Source: Mortierella sp. BCC40632
Taxonomy: Eukaryota; Mortierellomycota; Mortierellomycetes; Mortierellales; Mortierellaceae
Reading direction: 5' to 3'
NCBI GenBank assembly: GCA_011634665.1
Contig: WAEK01000002.1
Location: forward strand, 1,075,001-1,139,000
DNA: 64,000 bases
This document shows positions 1 to 12,457 of this stretch, piece by piece. The position numbers were made by a program, and so were the translations under genes. Below the pieces are notes generated by a model. The model was not told where the DNA came from. It saw only the letters and a program-made list of their open reading frames with translations, and did no database searches. Position 1 is the stretch's first letter, and every line of letters starts with the position of its first letter.

Positions 1-2182
1 TTACCGTCAATCCGGTGTCAGTGTCAATCGTCATTTAACGCCATATTTCGGCCGAAGGAGACTAGTGACGGCAAACCAGGGGATACATACCGGATCGAAT
101 ACCTTTTTCAACATAACCATGCACTCGGAGGTGCGGAGAAAATTGGCGCCCTACGACTGGCTCAGGCGACAAGGCAGAGGATAGGAGCTATGCTTTTGCG
201 AGGTATGTCGATCAATGCTATCATGAACCAATTGACGATGGACCATGCAAGGCTTACGCTCACCATGCAAGAGAAAAGCCACTTGGCCCTATCCAGCAAA
301 GACTTTGTCACCTATGAAAATGTCTCCGATGTCCTGAGTGCTGTCATGGCTAAGGATCCCAAGAAGGACGAAAATGATACAACGTCGACGAGGTTATGGA
401 TGGAGCAATTGGCCAAGGGTGGATTTTTTACGTTTTACGATAAGGAAGGCGATCGCTACCATAGTTTTTCATCTCCATGGCAGATGGATCAACTCCGAAA
501 GTGGGGTGACGTGCTCTGTTTTGACGGAGCCCATCATGTCTGTAGGTAAGAGGTCACTCTTTTACTCCCTTTTCTACACCGTCTGATAATTCTTCTGACA
601 GATACTAAACATCTCTTTTTCTCTCTATCTCTCTCCTTTAATTTTAGACGAGATACATATCTGTACACTATTGTTGTCAAAAACAGAGAGTTGGGCTTTG
701 GCATCCCGGTCGCCTTTTTCTTGACCAAAACACGAAGATGGGAACTCTTGCGGGATTGGCTTCGACATTTAAAGGTGGCGATGGACAAACTTTGCCCTGA
801 ACCCTATTTTCCAACAATAGTTGTCACAGATCAAGGACAAAATGAGGTGAATGCCATTCAAGAGGCTTTTGAGTTCCAAGCGCGCGTTTATTTCTGTGCC
901 TGGCACACCTTGCATGTATGGGAGCGTTCCTTTACGGTGGGCAATCTTGGTATGGAGAACATTCCTCTCCTGCAGCAAACTCATAGAAAGGAACAGGTAA
1001 GATTCTCATGACTAGTCAAGCGGTGACGGTGTAGACTGCCATGCTTTCCTTGCCCAAAAAAAGCTGGTTTCTATTTAAGACAGAGTGTAATGAAAAACGT
1101 TCTACTGATGCCAGTATCATTTTTTTTTAATGGTGAAGGTACGGAAGCAACTCCACGATATCCTCTATGCGCCTACAGAAGAAAGCGCTAAGGCATTGAT
1201 CCAGCGATTCAAAGTCGATTGGCAAGACTTAGCACCAAAATTGCTGCTCCATCTTGATGAGGGCTTTCTCGGTCTCGAGTCAGACAAGAATCGCAACCTA
1301 TTCTGTCATCACCAACAGACATTGTATGGCTTTCTCCACATCAACAACTACATTGACAACTGGCATAGTATCGTGAAGAACCAATTCTCCAAAAACAAAC
1401 ACCAGCGACGCCTCGACTCAGTGATCAATACCCTTGTCCAAGAGGTTGTACCAAGTTTTCAGCGAAGATGTATTCGTTCTTTGGTCCAAATGAGAAGAAT
1501 GCATCCTTGGCGAAGGGCTGCGCTACTTTCAAGAACCGCCGCAATCGATCGTTACGAGCGAGCCCAAATGTTAGACTCTGGAAGCACACTCTTGACTTTG
1601 GCCACAGATGGCGAGTCAGCACTAAAAGTTCAATCATTCACCCGCTCAGACGTCCATTACAGCGTAAAGGTGAACTGGGACTCTGGAGTAGCGGGGCAAT
1701 TTATTAGTTGTACATGTGTCGATTTTACGGGTACAGCCACGATCTGCAAACATATCGCCTTGGCTGCCATCATTTATCCAAACACTGTCTTTTGCTTCAA
1801 GGGCAACCCTTCGGAACCTAAGGAATCAACGCTTTTGACGACAGGGTTGGTCACGACGGATGGGCGTCTACTCCAGGGTCTGAATGAACCAACACCAAGC
1901 CTGAACCACCCAGGGTCAGAGCTCGACCATTCTGAGCGAAGGCCTGGAGCCCTTGAGCCGACTCCTGCTGGACCCACGGAGCCGGGAAGTCTAACAGATG
2001 CTCAGCTGATCGACCACTTTGCTCAGACAATTAGCGATTACTCGAACACAACGGGTGGAGCCCGGGATGCGACAGAAAAGGACGAGGTAGTGACTGCAAT
2101 GAAACGAACCATCGAGTTGCTTCAGGAACATTTACCAGTTCAGACAGCTTATAGTCTTATCAACAAACGTCCGAGGCAATAG
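1..2182 (+). CDS. MULE-type transposase with SWIM zinc finger (5' partial)
   Basis: Exons 1-545, 648-996 and 1139-2182 join in phase (introns 546-647 and 997-1138, GT-AG) to give about 645 residues. The frame is open to base 1, so the start lies outside the window. The first residues hold a CQC pair and an HNH-like stretch, matching the zinc-binding domain that precedes MULE transposases. The core has FDGAHHV, then VTDQGQNE, then CAWHTLHVW, fitting the first two acidic residues and the C-x2-H of MULE transposases. A SWIM finger, CxC-x9-CxH, sits near 1710-1755. The tail is Pro/Thr-rich and probably disordered. Mutator-like transposases cut and paste DNA; SWIM fingers bind DNA or protein. No stop or frameshift is seen, so it may be active or domesticated. 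Terminal inverted repeats cannot be judged because the 5' end is missing. A decayed relative lies at 32.5-34.8 kb. Confidence 0.85.
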
Positions 2183-3004
2183 ACCAGACGCCATTGAAGC
2201 ATCCATTTTCTTTCATTTTTACGCGGAAAAAAAAAAAAAAAAAGTAAAATGACTAAACAGCACAGAAGTTTCCTCACACATAACCTTCACTGTCTCTTGA
2301 CTCTGCTCGATAAGGATCCGGACCCCCCTCCCTTGTCTTCTGCATAAAGATTCCGCCGAAGGATCTATCGAAATGTGGCTGCGCAGGCCCAGTATTATTT
2401 TAGATCGGGTCCAGTCTCTTCCCCCACCTCGTATTCACCATCGCCTTCATTGCTCTTTTGCTTTCTCTCTTACTACTACTGCCTCTTTCCTCACTACTTA
2501 GTCTAGACATTGCGTCGCAGCCCCAGAGAGACCTATCAAACTTTTAGTATACCCAAACGACCTGCTTAATTTTCTTAACAAAGCCCAGGAATGAGCAGCG
2601 CTCTTGGGACTTCTGGAGATATACAGCGAGGCAGTAAATGCAAAGGCGAATCAGAGAAAGATCGTTACATTCCATGTCACATGGAACCTAGACGAGGACC
2701 TAGTGGCTACCATGAAGGAGGCATCAATAAAATAACATAACTCAACAAATCCCAGCTATCTCCGCTATTTGGGTTACCCAATAACATTATGCGAGCGATG
2801 TTTACAACAGCAACAGTACTTCGACAGAGTCTTGGAGAAAATCGAGACATGCTTCAACATCCATTCACAATGGATTTAATCAATTTTGAGAAGGATACTC
2901 CTTGTCAACTCTTTTGGCAATGTCAAAAATCTGGCCCGTACCGTGAGTGTGCCAGCGAACGGCTCGGAGTCATCAACCAGATTGCCTTCTGTCCTCCACG
3001 CCTA
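2183..3004. other. Intergenic, no gene recognised
   Basis: This follows the transposase stop. There is an A-rich run just downstream (about 2226-2243) that may mark a 3' end. Short frames at 2789-3070 and 2886-3182 show no recognisable domain. Nothing else is supported. Confidence 0.5.
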
Positions 3005-3292
3005 TTATTCCTCGATGGCCTTGGCTTTGCGGCGTTCCCAGATAATTGCATCCTCGGAACTTTTCCATGATTCGAAGTTGCTGGTTAATAAGGCTCGCTC
3101 TTGCTCTGATAATCTAGCCCGACGCAGAACTCTTGTAAATCTTAGATATCCGTCCTCGATCTTGAAGATTCGGAGCTCGTAAATGAATGCCACGGGTGTT
3201 TTGTCATCGCTCTCCTCAAACCAGGTAATAGCATGACTTGTGGTGGTCTCCACTTCGGAGATATTGGCCTTATGTTTGCCTTTTCTCTCCAT
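3005..3292 (-). CDS. Hypothetical 95-residue protein or gene fragment
   Basis: An uninterrupted frame runs from ATG at 3292 to TAA at 3005. The upstream extension of the same frame to 3379 lacks another convincing start. The product is soluble, charged, and rich in Glu/Arg/Lys toward the C-terminus, with no signal peptide or membrane segment. I do not recognise a family. It could be the last exon of a lost or unannotated gene, or a transposon relic beside the MULE. An overlapping plus-strand frame exists at 2886-3182, so coding status is uncertain. Confidence 0.22.
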   Translation of the reverse strand: MERKGKHKANISEVETTTSHAITWFEESDDKTPVAFIYELRIFKIEDGYLRFTRVLRRARLSEQERALLTSNFESWKSSEDAIIWERRKAKAIEE

Positions 3293-4011
3293 GATGAAAA
3301 ATAAATGATAATTAGGATATCTATGGGTTACCTCCTGAAAGAAACTGTTTGGCATGTAGAGCATAAAGCTGGTGCTCAAGGGTCGGGAAATGGTGCGTCA
3401 AGAGACAGAAGATGATATTTAAAAAAGGAGGAAAGTGGCATCGAAGAGGACATAATTTTTAATGGTCGCAAGTATGATATGATAATATCGAGTGACTAAA
3501 ATGGGCGCCAAGAAGCACACGGGCCACGAGAGTGCCTTTGCATTCTGAGTATCCTCCTGCTCATGGTCAAGGAGATCAAGGAGGGTCGAGATACTCTGTG
3601 GGGGTCGTGGTTTAAACGGACATTCTTCAGCAGGACGCCAAAGAATGAAGTCGCGTCGATATCCCTATTATCACTACACATTGGTACAAAATAAACTCTC
3701 CAAGGATGTCATGTAGGAGCAGCATGTAGTACCCAAACACCAGGGCGTTCACCATGGTGTGGGTCTGCTACTCTCACAATCTTTATGTTTTGAGTAGCAA
3801 GAGCTTAATATAATTCAACCACTATATCAGGTACAAAGGGAGATCAGGCAGATATAGAAAATAGTATTGTAGAATTGGAGGACGCAAGTGAAGGACGAAA
3901 CGGAGCGAGATTGCAGGGATGATGGGCAAAAAAGAGCAGAATTACAAGATAAAGGGGACAAAAAAAACAAACTAGTACTGTTTGAGGGGAAAGGGACATG
4001 ACGACTCTACT
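3293..4011. other. Intergenic, no gene recognised
   Basis: The stretch lies downstream of the minus-strand disordered-protein gene and probably holds its 3' UTR. It is AT-richer than its neighbours. A 61-residue minus-strand frame at 3496-3681 has no family signal and is not called. Confidence 0.5.
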
Positions 4012-7000
4012 CTAAGATTCGCTAGGCGAAGGTGATGGGGATCGACGGTTAAAATAGAAATGAGAAGAGGCTGAAGAAGATCCTGAGGAAGAGGACATCA
4101 CACTTTCAGAAGACACTGACGATCGCAAAGATCCCCAGGTCTCACGGCGACGGTCCTGACACCATTGCTTTCGGTTCAAACGACTGCCCGAAGATGACTC
4201 TGGCACTGAGATACCACTTTGGTGCCGGGGAAGCACTTCCTGTTCGACAGCACGTGTCCTCGAAATAGATCGAGATCTCCGCCTGGTCACCAAAATATCT
4301 CGACCTTGCGTATCCATTTCATGTTCTACTGAGTCGCGTCGATGGTAATCATCTACCTTTACAGGAATTTCCATCAAGCTTCCCTCACTTAGACTTCCGA
4401 GGCTCAATCGAGGATCCTCCCGGACGCGATCCAAACTACGTTCGCGTCTTCGACCACGGCTCTCCTCGGCAGCCTCCCATCCAGCAAGATCGTCACGCGT
4501 ATTGCGAACTGAGGAAGAGCGTGACAGAGTCGAAGAGGACATCCATGTCTCGGTAGTCAAATCGCTGGCAATGCTCAGTGTATGAAGTGAGATTGATCCT
4601 TGACGGCTCAGACGCATAGGGTGTCGTGGAGGTCTTGAAGGAATCACGGAGCCACTTCCACTGCTTCCACTCACACTTCCCTCAGCTCCTGTATTTGAAT
4701 GGTTGCTGCCATTGCTGCTGTGGCCTGGAATTAGGGCCAGCGATGGGGCAACACCCACTGGTTCAACAGGAACCGTTGTCATAATTGACATCCGGTACTC
4801 GACTGCCTTGGGGAGATCCTCATAATGAACATGCTGCTGTTGGTCCTCTTCAGTAGCCTGAGTGTTATTGCCCGCAGGTTCTGCTCGTGGAATGCGAGGA
4901 GATCTCAATCGGACAGTAGGGAGCACGGTCTCGGCTTCAGAAGTTCCCGAGGGGGTCAAAAGGGTGGCTGTAGCCTCTGCAGTCTTTTCAGTGATCATGG
5001 TCTCAGCACCAGTGGCCGCAATCACGGTGGTCCGCTTGTCCTCCTCGGAAGAGCTGACTACGGTAGTCTGCTCCTTCCATGTAGTGGTGGTCACAGTAGT
5101 TCTGGGCGACACTGGCGACGATGGGGTCACGGTCACGGATCCATCAACAAATTCCTTGGTCAAATTAACTTCCGTTTCCTTCTTCTCCAGCTCAAGTGAT
5201 CCCGAAGCAGAGACAGAGGTCACAGTGTTAGCGGCCATCGCTGCCTCGACTAGATAGGGGGCAGGAACGCCGATCGAGTTTTGACGAGGAAGTGGAGGCA
5301 CCTCTACTCCTACCTGGCTCTCTAGTTCAGATGAGGAATCGTAATCATAGCAATCATAAATACTATCTGCATACATCGACCGAATCGATGCACGCTCCGT
5401 CATCTGTGAACCTTGGCGCATCAAAACGGCAGGGAAGACAGGGGGTCCTGACATTGCCGGAGATGCTCCAGAAGAGGCCTGGGCCGCTGGCGATGGCAAT
5501 GGAGAAGTTGGTGCCTGTGGTAGAGTGATTGAGCCGAGTGATGGATGTCTAAGGACACCCCTTGGCTGTTCCAAGGTTGAGCTCGATGAGTCTGAGTTAG
5601 CAGCAATCGAAGAAATGCTGCTTAGTGAGGCCAAATGGCTAGCATTGCTAGCACCTCGACGGATAGGAGATAGAGGACGAACAGTCGGGATAGGCGAAGA
5701 CTTTGGATCTATTTAGGATAAATATCACAAGGTAGCACCATTAGCAAAAGGGGAAAGAGTATTCTGTGTGTTACTGCAAAAGACGTAAATGCGGTCATTA
5801 AAAACACACCTTCATAAGGAAGTGGAGGCAGTTGCTTCTCAACATTCGGCAGTTCGGCGGGCGGTCCAAGCTGTCTCTCCTCCTTGGAAGGCGATGGAAG
5901 CGAGATGCCAAGTCCGAAATTAGGTGACATTGGACCAACATCATTTGCATCCTTGCTCTGAAGAGCAGTTGCTCCATTTCCTGTGCTTGGAATGGCATCC
6001 AGATCCTGAGTCTCCTGGCCAGGCCGCTTGAAGTTTCTCCTGGTCGAATTTTGGCGGGTCAAGACTTGGGCGACGACAATACCCCCCACAGAGGATACAT
6101 TGGAGGATGTTTCGCTGAGCATGGATGTCCTTGAGGCAGGGTCCTCGGCAATAGACTTGGAGCCCACGACGTGGTCCTTGTTTTCTTGCTGCTGTGGCCC
6201 TCCCTCTGAACCGTCAGAGCTCTTGCCCAAGATGATTGCCTCAACTGCTCGAGCATCCGAAACTGTGTTTGCTGAAGCTGGTGGAGGCAGATATGTGGAA
6301 GCACTTGCGAGATCTCCCGACTCCTCTTCGATCACTCCTGCTCCTTGTAGCCGTTCTGCGATCGATGAAGCAGGCTTGCCAGCGCTACTGGGACCAGTTG
6401 AGCTCACAGTTGCGTTCGAGGCTGACCTCTCAAGCTTCTTGCTCGACTGAACACTAATCACGGATTTGGACGAATCATCTGCACGAGGATCAATTTCCCA
6501 ACGAGGCACAAAGAAGGACTCGCCATTTCCATCCTTGACTTCCATCATCTCCTCCTTGTCAAAGGTTCTACTTCCAAACTTGGTCATCTTTTCCTTTGAT
6601 GCAGCATCATCATCGACGCTTTCCTTGTTGGTCTTTTGATTGGCTTCGCCATTCTCTCCTTGCGAATCGTACTCCTCCTTGTCGCCGCCCTCGTGCTTTC
6701 GGTGCATGAGCCCTGTGTTGTTATGTGTTGTGTTGCTCCTTTTAAGGGAGACTCCAGCAGCTGCAAGACTGAGCCCACCTTGCTCCTGCTCCTGGGCAAG
6801 ATATCTCGATCGAAGATTGTCCTCTGAAAAGAATTGAACTGGAGTACGGCCATTGTTTCCATCGTCTTGCCCCGGTGGGTTCGGTCCGTTGCGAGGAAAG
6901 TCGTATCTCGAAGAGTGAGCCGAGGAGGAAGGTGATCCTCCATGGCTGGGTCGGTGCAGCTTTTTGGCAAGTTTGCTCTTGAGCGCTTTGAGCTGCTTCA

Positions 7001-9635
7001 ATCCACCCTTCTTTTCGGCATCGCTCTTAGAGCCCAGCCCATCTTCACGATCAGAGTCATCATCGTGAAAGACGTTTGTGGCAGCATGACGAACCGCCTT
7101 CTTCATCTTCCTGACGGTGCGCTTGATGCCTTCACCACCGCTGGTGTATTCAGACTTTGTTCCAGCATCATCATTGTCGGATGCGTCAGCTGCGCGGACA
7201 ATGGGCACGGTCCGAACCTGGTTCGTCGACGACAATAGCTTGGGCTCACTGATCACGGAAATCTGCTTGCGATGGCGGGATCCTTTTTGCCGCGGTTTAG
7301 ATCCATCGGAGTTTCCTCCAGACAGATTGCCATTACTGGCTTTTTGCCGCAAGGGAGGGTTCATTGCCTTTTCCTTCAGGAACAGGGCCTGTTGTTGCTG
7401 GATATACATGATGTGTGCTTTTTCTGCCTCTCGAGAGTTAGGAGCGACTGCTGCTCCGTTCAGGCCTGGGGGCTGTGGTGCAGATCGGGTGGGCGTAAAG
7501 ACCATGTTGCCATCAGTGTTTGACCTCTGACGCCGGTGCTGACGGTGTCGACGGTCTCCTTGAGGGTCCTCTGGTCCCGAAAGGACATCGCCGTCTGTGT
7601 CGTCAATGTTGCCTTCATCTTCGTGGTCACCATCCTCGTGATTATCCTGACCCTGACCCTGGCCACGATCATACTGCTCACGGCCAAGATCCTGAGGCGG
7701 TGGAGGCATAATATTCTCCCAACGATGGTAGGGGTGACGGCGCCCGGGCGACACTGGAGACAAGACGCCCTGTGGTGAGAATGCAGGGGATTGTTGTTGC
7801 TGCTGTGGCTGTTGTTGATGATGCTGCAACGGGTGGAAGGGTTGTGGGGACTGGGGTGGTTGGTTGGTCTGGACTTGAATAGGCGGCGCACCCGCCCGCT
7901 TCTTGGAGCTTGAGCGCTGCAGAGTCGGGTCCGAGTTCAAAAAGTTGAAATTGTTATATGCGGCCGCGCCTGCAGCAGGGCCCATTCGCGGTGAGACCAC
8001 GGGTGAGGGTGGCACGGGCACCTAATTGAGAGCGGTCGATTTCCAACCGTCATATTAGTTTTCACGAGGTTCTGGTTCCTCTCTGATCATCTCTGGGGAT
8101 GTCCATCGCCCTTTGTGCACACGCAGCCCTGCCTGCCGATTCTTAATAATCTCGCCGCATCGCCCAGTTAAGATGGAACAATTCTTAAATTTCTCCTTCT
8201 GCCACAGTCTCCTCGACGCATATTTGATCTCACCTAGCGCCTACTATTTCCGTCTGCAACAAACATACCTTGTAATTAGTAGAATCGCGCGGCCGCAGGA
8301 GGTCATTTGGGTCATGTTGTGTCGACAGGGTCTGGATCGCATTTTGGAAACACACAGGACATCAAAGGGGAGAGGGGGGAGTATCACCATTGGCATGGAC
8401 AAAAAGGAGAAAGAGAGAGAGAATACAATAACCGACGGTGAGCACCACGTTTTGCCGTTGAAAAGAGTAAAAAAAAAATAAAAGGAAAGAGAGAGAGAGA
8501 GAGAGAGCATCGGCGTCTCTGTTGGATAGCCATGGAGCACATTCACATTCAAAAGAGAGCAAGAGAGAGAGAGAGGGCAGGCTCTCGTTCTCATACGGAC
8601 CTGCAGATGCTGCTGAGCGTCGTTACTTAGTGTTGCGGTGGATGATCCGGGCCCTCCCTCGCCACCGCCACCACCATTACTACTTCCAGGAACTTGGTGC
8701 TGGTCGACCTCGTGGCTGACTTGTCCAGACCCTTGAGCAGATACTAAGGCAAGCGCCCGTAGGTTAGAGCCAGAGCCATAGTGAGCGAGTGACGGCGGGT
8801 GTGATCCGCTCACCGAAGGTGATGGCGACGACGACGACGATGCAGGTGGCGAGCTCAAGTGAGGTCCAGCGAGAGACGGCGCCTGCGCTGAGGGCTCCCA
8901 GGACTGGCTCAGGCTCTCAAGAGCATGACCTTTGCTGCTGTTAGTTAGGTAGGGGGCATCCTTGGATCCATTTTTGAGGATTGAAGGTTGACGCCGGAGC
9001 GCAGGTGATGCTGGCGACCCGGGAGCAGAATTGCCCGATCGGCTATGCGAGCGCAGAAGCGGTGATGTGTAGTTGATCCGGCTATTGGACCGCTGCAGGA
9101 AACTTGGCGAAGGTGACCCCGCCGAATCAAGCTGGGGTGTGATCGAGGGGCTAGCTGGACTTGTACTGGCATTACTCGGGCCATTACTAGTAGGGGGTGA
9201 GGCCAGTGGCCGAACATTTGGCGACAAGGGTTGGAGCAGGTCTGCAGGAGGCGGCCGCAGAGACTCGTCAACGAGCGTTTGAGAAGGAGGACTACTGAGG
9301 TTAGTCATGCCAGGAGGTAGCGGGTAAGGGGCAGGGGCATTAGTGGCGCTTGTCTCGGCAGGGATTGCGGGGCCATTGTTCTGTGACAACTGCCGTCTCA
9401 GTGTTGCCCCAACGGATGGCGAGCCTGGAGGTGGAGGTGGCTGTGCGTCCTTTACAGGAGGCAGAATGGGATGCAGACTTGTTGTCCGCAGGTCAAGTGG
9501 ACCTGAGATACAGACGGGAGCTGGTGCAGGCACAGCAGCAGCAGCTGAAGGCCCATGGCGGGGCGAGGCTTGAATAGGTAACCCTGGGGTAGGGCCCTGC
9601 ATCGGATGCATTGGTGGGCTGTATGGGCCAGACAT
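4012..9635 (-). CDS. Large Ser/Pro/Gln-rich intrinsically disordered protein
   Basis: Three exons, 9635-8601, 8021-5810 and 5708-4012, join in phase to 1647 residues. Intron 1 (8600-8022, 579 bp) contains GA microsatellites; intron 2 (5809-5709) is 101 bp. The start is the first in-frame ATG at 9635 (MSGPYSPP). No globular domain is recognised. The chain holds Pro-rich patches (PPPPPG, PPPPQD), Gln runs near the start of exon 2, basic patches such as KKAVRHA and KLAKKLH, many Ser-Pro and R-x-x-S sites, and an acidic Asp/Glu stretch. The C-terminus ends SPSPSPSES. This composition suits a phosphorylated scaffold or signalling protein, but that is inference. The next gene upstream (ferritin) is on the same strand about 0.8 kb away. 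Confidence 0.75.
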
Positions 9636-10471
9636 GGCGTTATTCAATGGCAATTAGGAAGGAGATTACGATGAAGAGACAGTAGAAGGCAAAAAACACA
9701 AGAGAGTGATGATGTAACGTGGAGATGCGAAGCGGGATGATGTAGATGCTGTTGTGATGAAGGAATGAGAGATAAAAAAAAAAAAGAGAAAAAGGAGAAA
9801 GTGGGGAGCGAATAGGGATACAGTGATGAAAAAAAATTTGAGCAGGATGGATGCGATGGAATGGATGCAAGATCTGCACAGGATGGGCGTCCGATCAGCG
9901 GACGGATGCAACAGGGGCAAGGAAGGGGACGTAGCGGGGAGCGGTGAAAAGAAAGAGAAAACGAAAGGAGGAGAGAAGAAGAGGGAAAAGAAAGAAGGAA
10001 GCGGAGCCGGGGCGAAGGTCGATATGCCCGCCCGAGTCCGCAGGCCATGCGGTCTGGTTAATATCACGCAAATTTAGAACCGTGCCCGTGCCTGTGTGTT
10101 GCCCTGGGTCCCTGCGATTCTTTTTATCATCTGACATCTCTCTCTCTCTCTCTCTCTCTCTCTCCCCTGTTCTCTCTCTCTCTCTCTTTCTCTTTCTTTC
10201 TTTTCTCTCTCTATCTCTCTCTCTCTCCTTCTCTCTTTTCTCTCCTACAAAAAATCTGAACCTGTCAGGCTCTCCACGCCTAACGTCTCCCCGTCATAAT
10301 GAAAACCTGAGAGCCGTCCCCAAAGAAAACCACACGCGCACCGCCGCATTCTGTCTGTCCACGGACAATGTGTCTTTATTGCAATAGCGCCATTCTGTTC
10401 CAAACAGCTCTCTTACCCCCCAATGCTCACCCATTCCTCCATGGTGCATGGTCGATTGTCCCTCCCTGCCC
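9636..10471. promoter_or_regulatory. Upstream region with GA-rich and CT-rich tracts
   Basis: This lies between the start of the disordered-protein gene and the ferritin 3' end, both on the minus strand. Bases 9770-10010 are purine-rich on the plus strand, hence CT-rich in the sense of the gene they precede. A perfect-to-imperfect CT repeat occupies about 10138-10240. Frames here translate to Phe/Ser/Pro low complexity and are not genes. Confidence 0.5.
10138..10240. repeat. CT microsatellite
   Basis: Nearly uninterrupted TC/CT dinucleotides with TTTC interruptions. It is noncoding and lies between two minus-strand genes. Confidence 0.9.
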
Positions 10472-11449
10472 TTAGTCTGACCCGATGGCTGCGTGAATAC
10501 CCTCTGTCAAAATAGTCTAAGTGCATCCCAGATACAATCGAGATGAGTCGTTGAATGTTTTAGTGTCAAGTGCTTGGTATCGACAAAAAAAAAAAAAAAA
10601 AAAAAGATGGCTCATCGAGGCAAACCAGCTTGAGCCTTGCTTCTCTTACCTGATCCAGGAGTTGCAATCCCAGGCCGTCGCCACCGACCCTGTTCAGCTG
10701 TGTGATCAGCTTGGCATAGGTTGCCACCGAGTCGACCTGTTCCTTCAGGAAATATCCGCGCAGCTCACTTGCAAACTGCGCATCATTTTGCTCTTCGGCT
10801 AAGGATTCCATTCGAAGGAGGTTCTTGTTCATATCTTTTTCCAACTGCAGGGCTGACTCTATAACAGATGGATACATAACAGGTGTTGGAATGTCTGCCA
10901 TTTCATTTCTATCCAAAGACACAGGCACTTTGCTCACTTTAATTTCCAACAGAGTCAAACACTGAAATGAACATATAGTCCCTACCGACGGCATTTTTGG
11001 CTGAAGTCCAGTCAGACGATGGTGCTGGGACGGTCTGGATGACAACTGTACCTCCTCGTCTGTTCTGATAATCCATCAACTTTTGCGCATGCTTCTGTTC
11101 CTGTTACCCCGCAGTAATGGGAAACCAAATGGACAAAATAGGTCAGTGATGAGCCCGAGACACTGAAAAAGCGTTGGATCAGGTACAAGGAGGAGGCAGA
11201 ACATTATAGAGCACAGAGCAGCAGAGAGCGATGTGCGGAGAATAGGAACAAAAAACTAGGTCAAGTAGAATCACCAACCTCCTCTCCTTGTTCACGAAAG
11301 TACTTCTCGAGGCCAGGAAGAGCGACCGTGTCCGAGCCCAAGAAGGCGGAGATTGCGCGATAGTTCTGAGCAGCAGCCATTTCAAGTGAGATTTGATTGT
11401 TGATGCCCTCTTCGACAAGGTTAGAGAAGTTTTGCTTTGCCAAGACCAT
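10472..11449 (-). CDS. Ferritin, heavy-chain (ferroxidase) type
   Basis: Exons 11449-11279, 11100-10986 and 10858-10650 join in phase to 165 residues. A fourth short exon, 10516-10472, would add 14 residues and a stop (tentative, chosen because it follows TTAG and closes in frame). Ferritin forms a 24-subunit shell that oxidises Fe2+ and stores it as ferric mineral. Ferroxidase ligands can be read by position: Glu23, Tyr30, Glu57, Glu58, His61, Glu102 and Gln136. These correspond to human H-chain Glu27, Tyr34, Glu61/62, His65, Glu107 and Gln141. The motif NRRGG and a GDGLGLQLLDQ segment near the C-terminus also fit. There is no signal or transit peptide, so it is cytosolic. Ferritin is absent from most Dikarya and is a marker of early-diverging fungi. 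The start ATG is preceded by a CT-rich sense tract. Confidence 0.92.
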
Positions 11450-12168
11450 TTTTGGGTGTGTCTTTAGGGACGCGTAAGTGTCGGATATGATGACAAGGAA
11501 AGGTGTAAGGTGAAGAGTGAGAGAAAAGAGAGAGAAAAGAAAGAGAAAGAGAGAAAAAAAGAAGCGAAAGAGGAACAAGTGCGAGTAAAAAAGGATGAGT
11601 ATGCGGGGGGGATGAGTGGAAAGAACGAAAGAGATGCAGAGATGCGGAATGAATCCAAGTGTGAGAAAAAAAAAGAAAAAAAAAAGAAAAAGGCAGTGGA
11701 ATTCCGAAGGGGGCAGCCTGTGCGGGCGGACCTCCCAGTCTCGGGTGACACAGACACCAGGCTCCCCCGTTGACTTGAACGATCACGAGGCTTGCGACTA
11801 TGCATCGGGCACACAAGTCCCCTGTGTCCAAAAGATTTTGCCCATCGTTATCTCGGTCTGGATCTTACTCGAGTTGTCATGCTTGATATGCAGATGTTCC
11901 CGTCTTCTAGGCACAAACGCGTCGTTTGTGCGAACTGCAAAAAGCTATCATCTCTCTTCGTATCAAGGGCGAAACGATCTACAAAGACCATTTGGCGGAG
12001 AAGAGGCCAGCACAGCCTTTGTGAGGATGTGGGGAGGTCCCACTGGGAGCCAGAGGTCATTGGGCTGTAGCTGTAAGACTGCCCAAACTCTACTCCAAAT
12101 GTGATCCCGTCTCAACTCCGTCATAATTGCTTCTCACACTCAAGGACAGCAAACCTCCTCTCTATCTT

Positions 12169-12210
<42 letters not shown>

Positions 12211-12457
12211 ACACACACACACACACACACCCTCTCTCTCTTCTTCCATCCAATCTTGCACATCCTCAGCAGAAGCCTTCACTAACTGTCCGGGTGTCAT
12301 TTCTGCCATCCTGAAAAGAAAAAAGAAATTCGCCGGCATCCGGAATAAGCCTCGGTCTCATCGTGATCCTCATTTCAACTGATCGCATCATCCATATTTT
12401 ATTTCGACCCCGGCCAACTCACAAGTTGCCAACTTGTTGTTGTCCACCTTCACCACA
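11450..12457. promoter_or_regulatory. Divergent promoter region, ferritin / mitochondrial kinase
   Basis: About 1 kb separates the two start codons. On the ferritin side, 11505-11700 is GA-rich on the plus strand (CT-rich in ferritin sense). On the kinase side, a CT repeat (12171-12206) is followed directly by an AC repeat (12207-12230). No open frame here resembles a protein. No iron-responsive element was recognised. Confidence 0.5.
12171..12230. repeat. Compound (CT)n(AC)n microsatellite
   Basis: Eighteen or so CT units run into about twelve AC units, 230 bp upstream of the kinase start codon. Confidence 0.9.
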
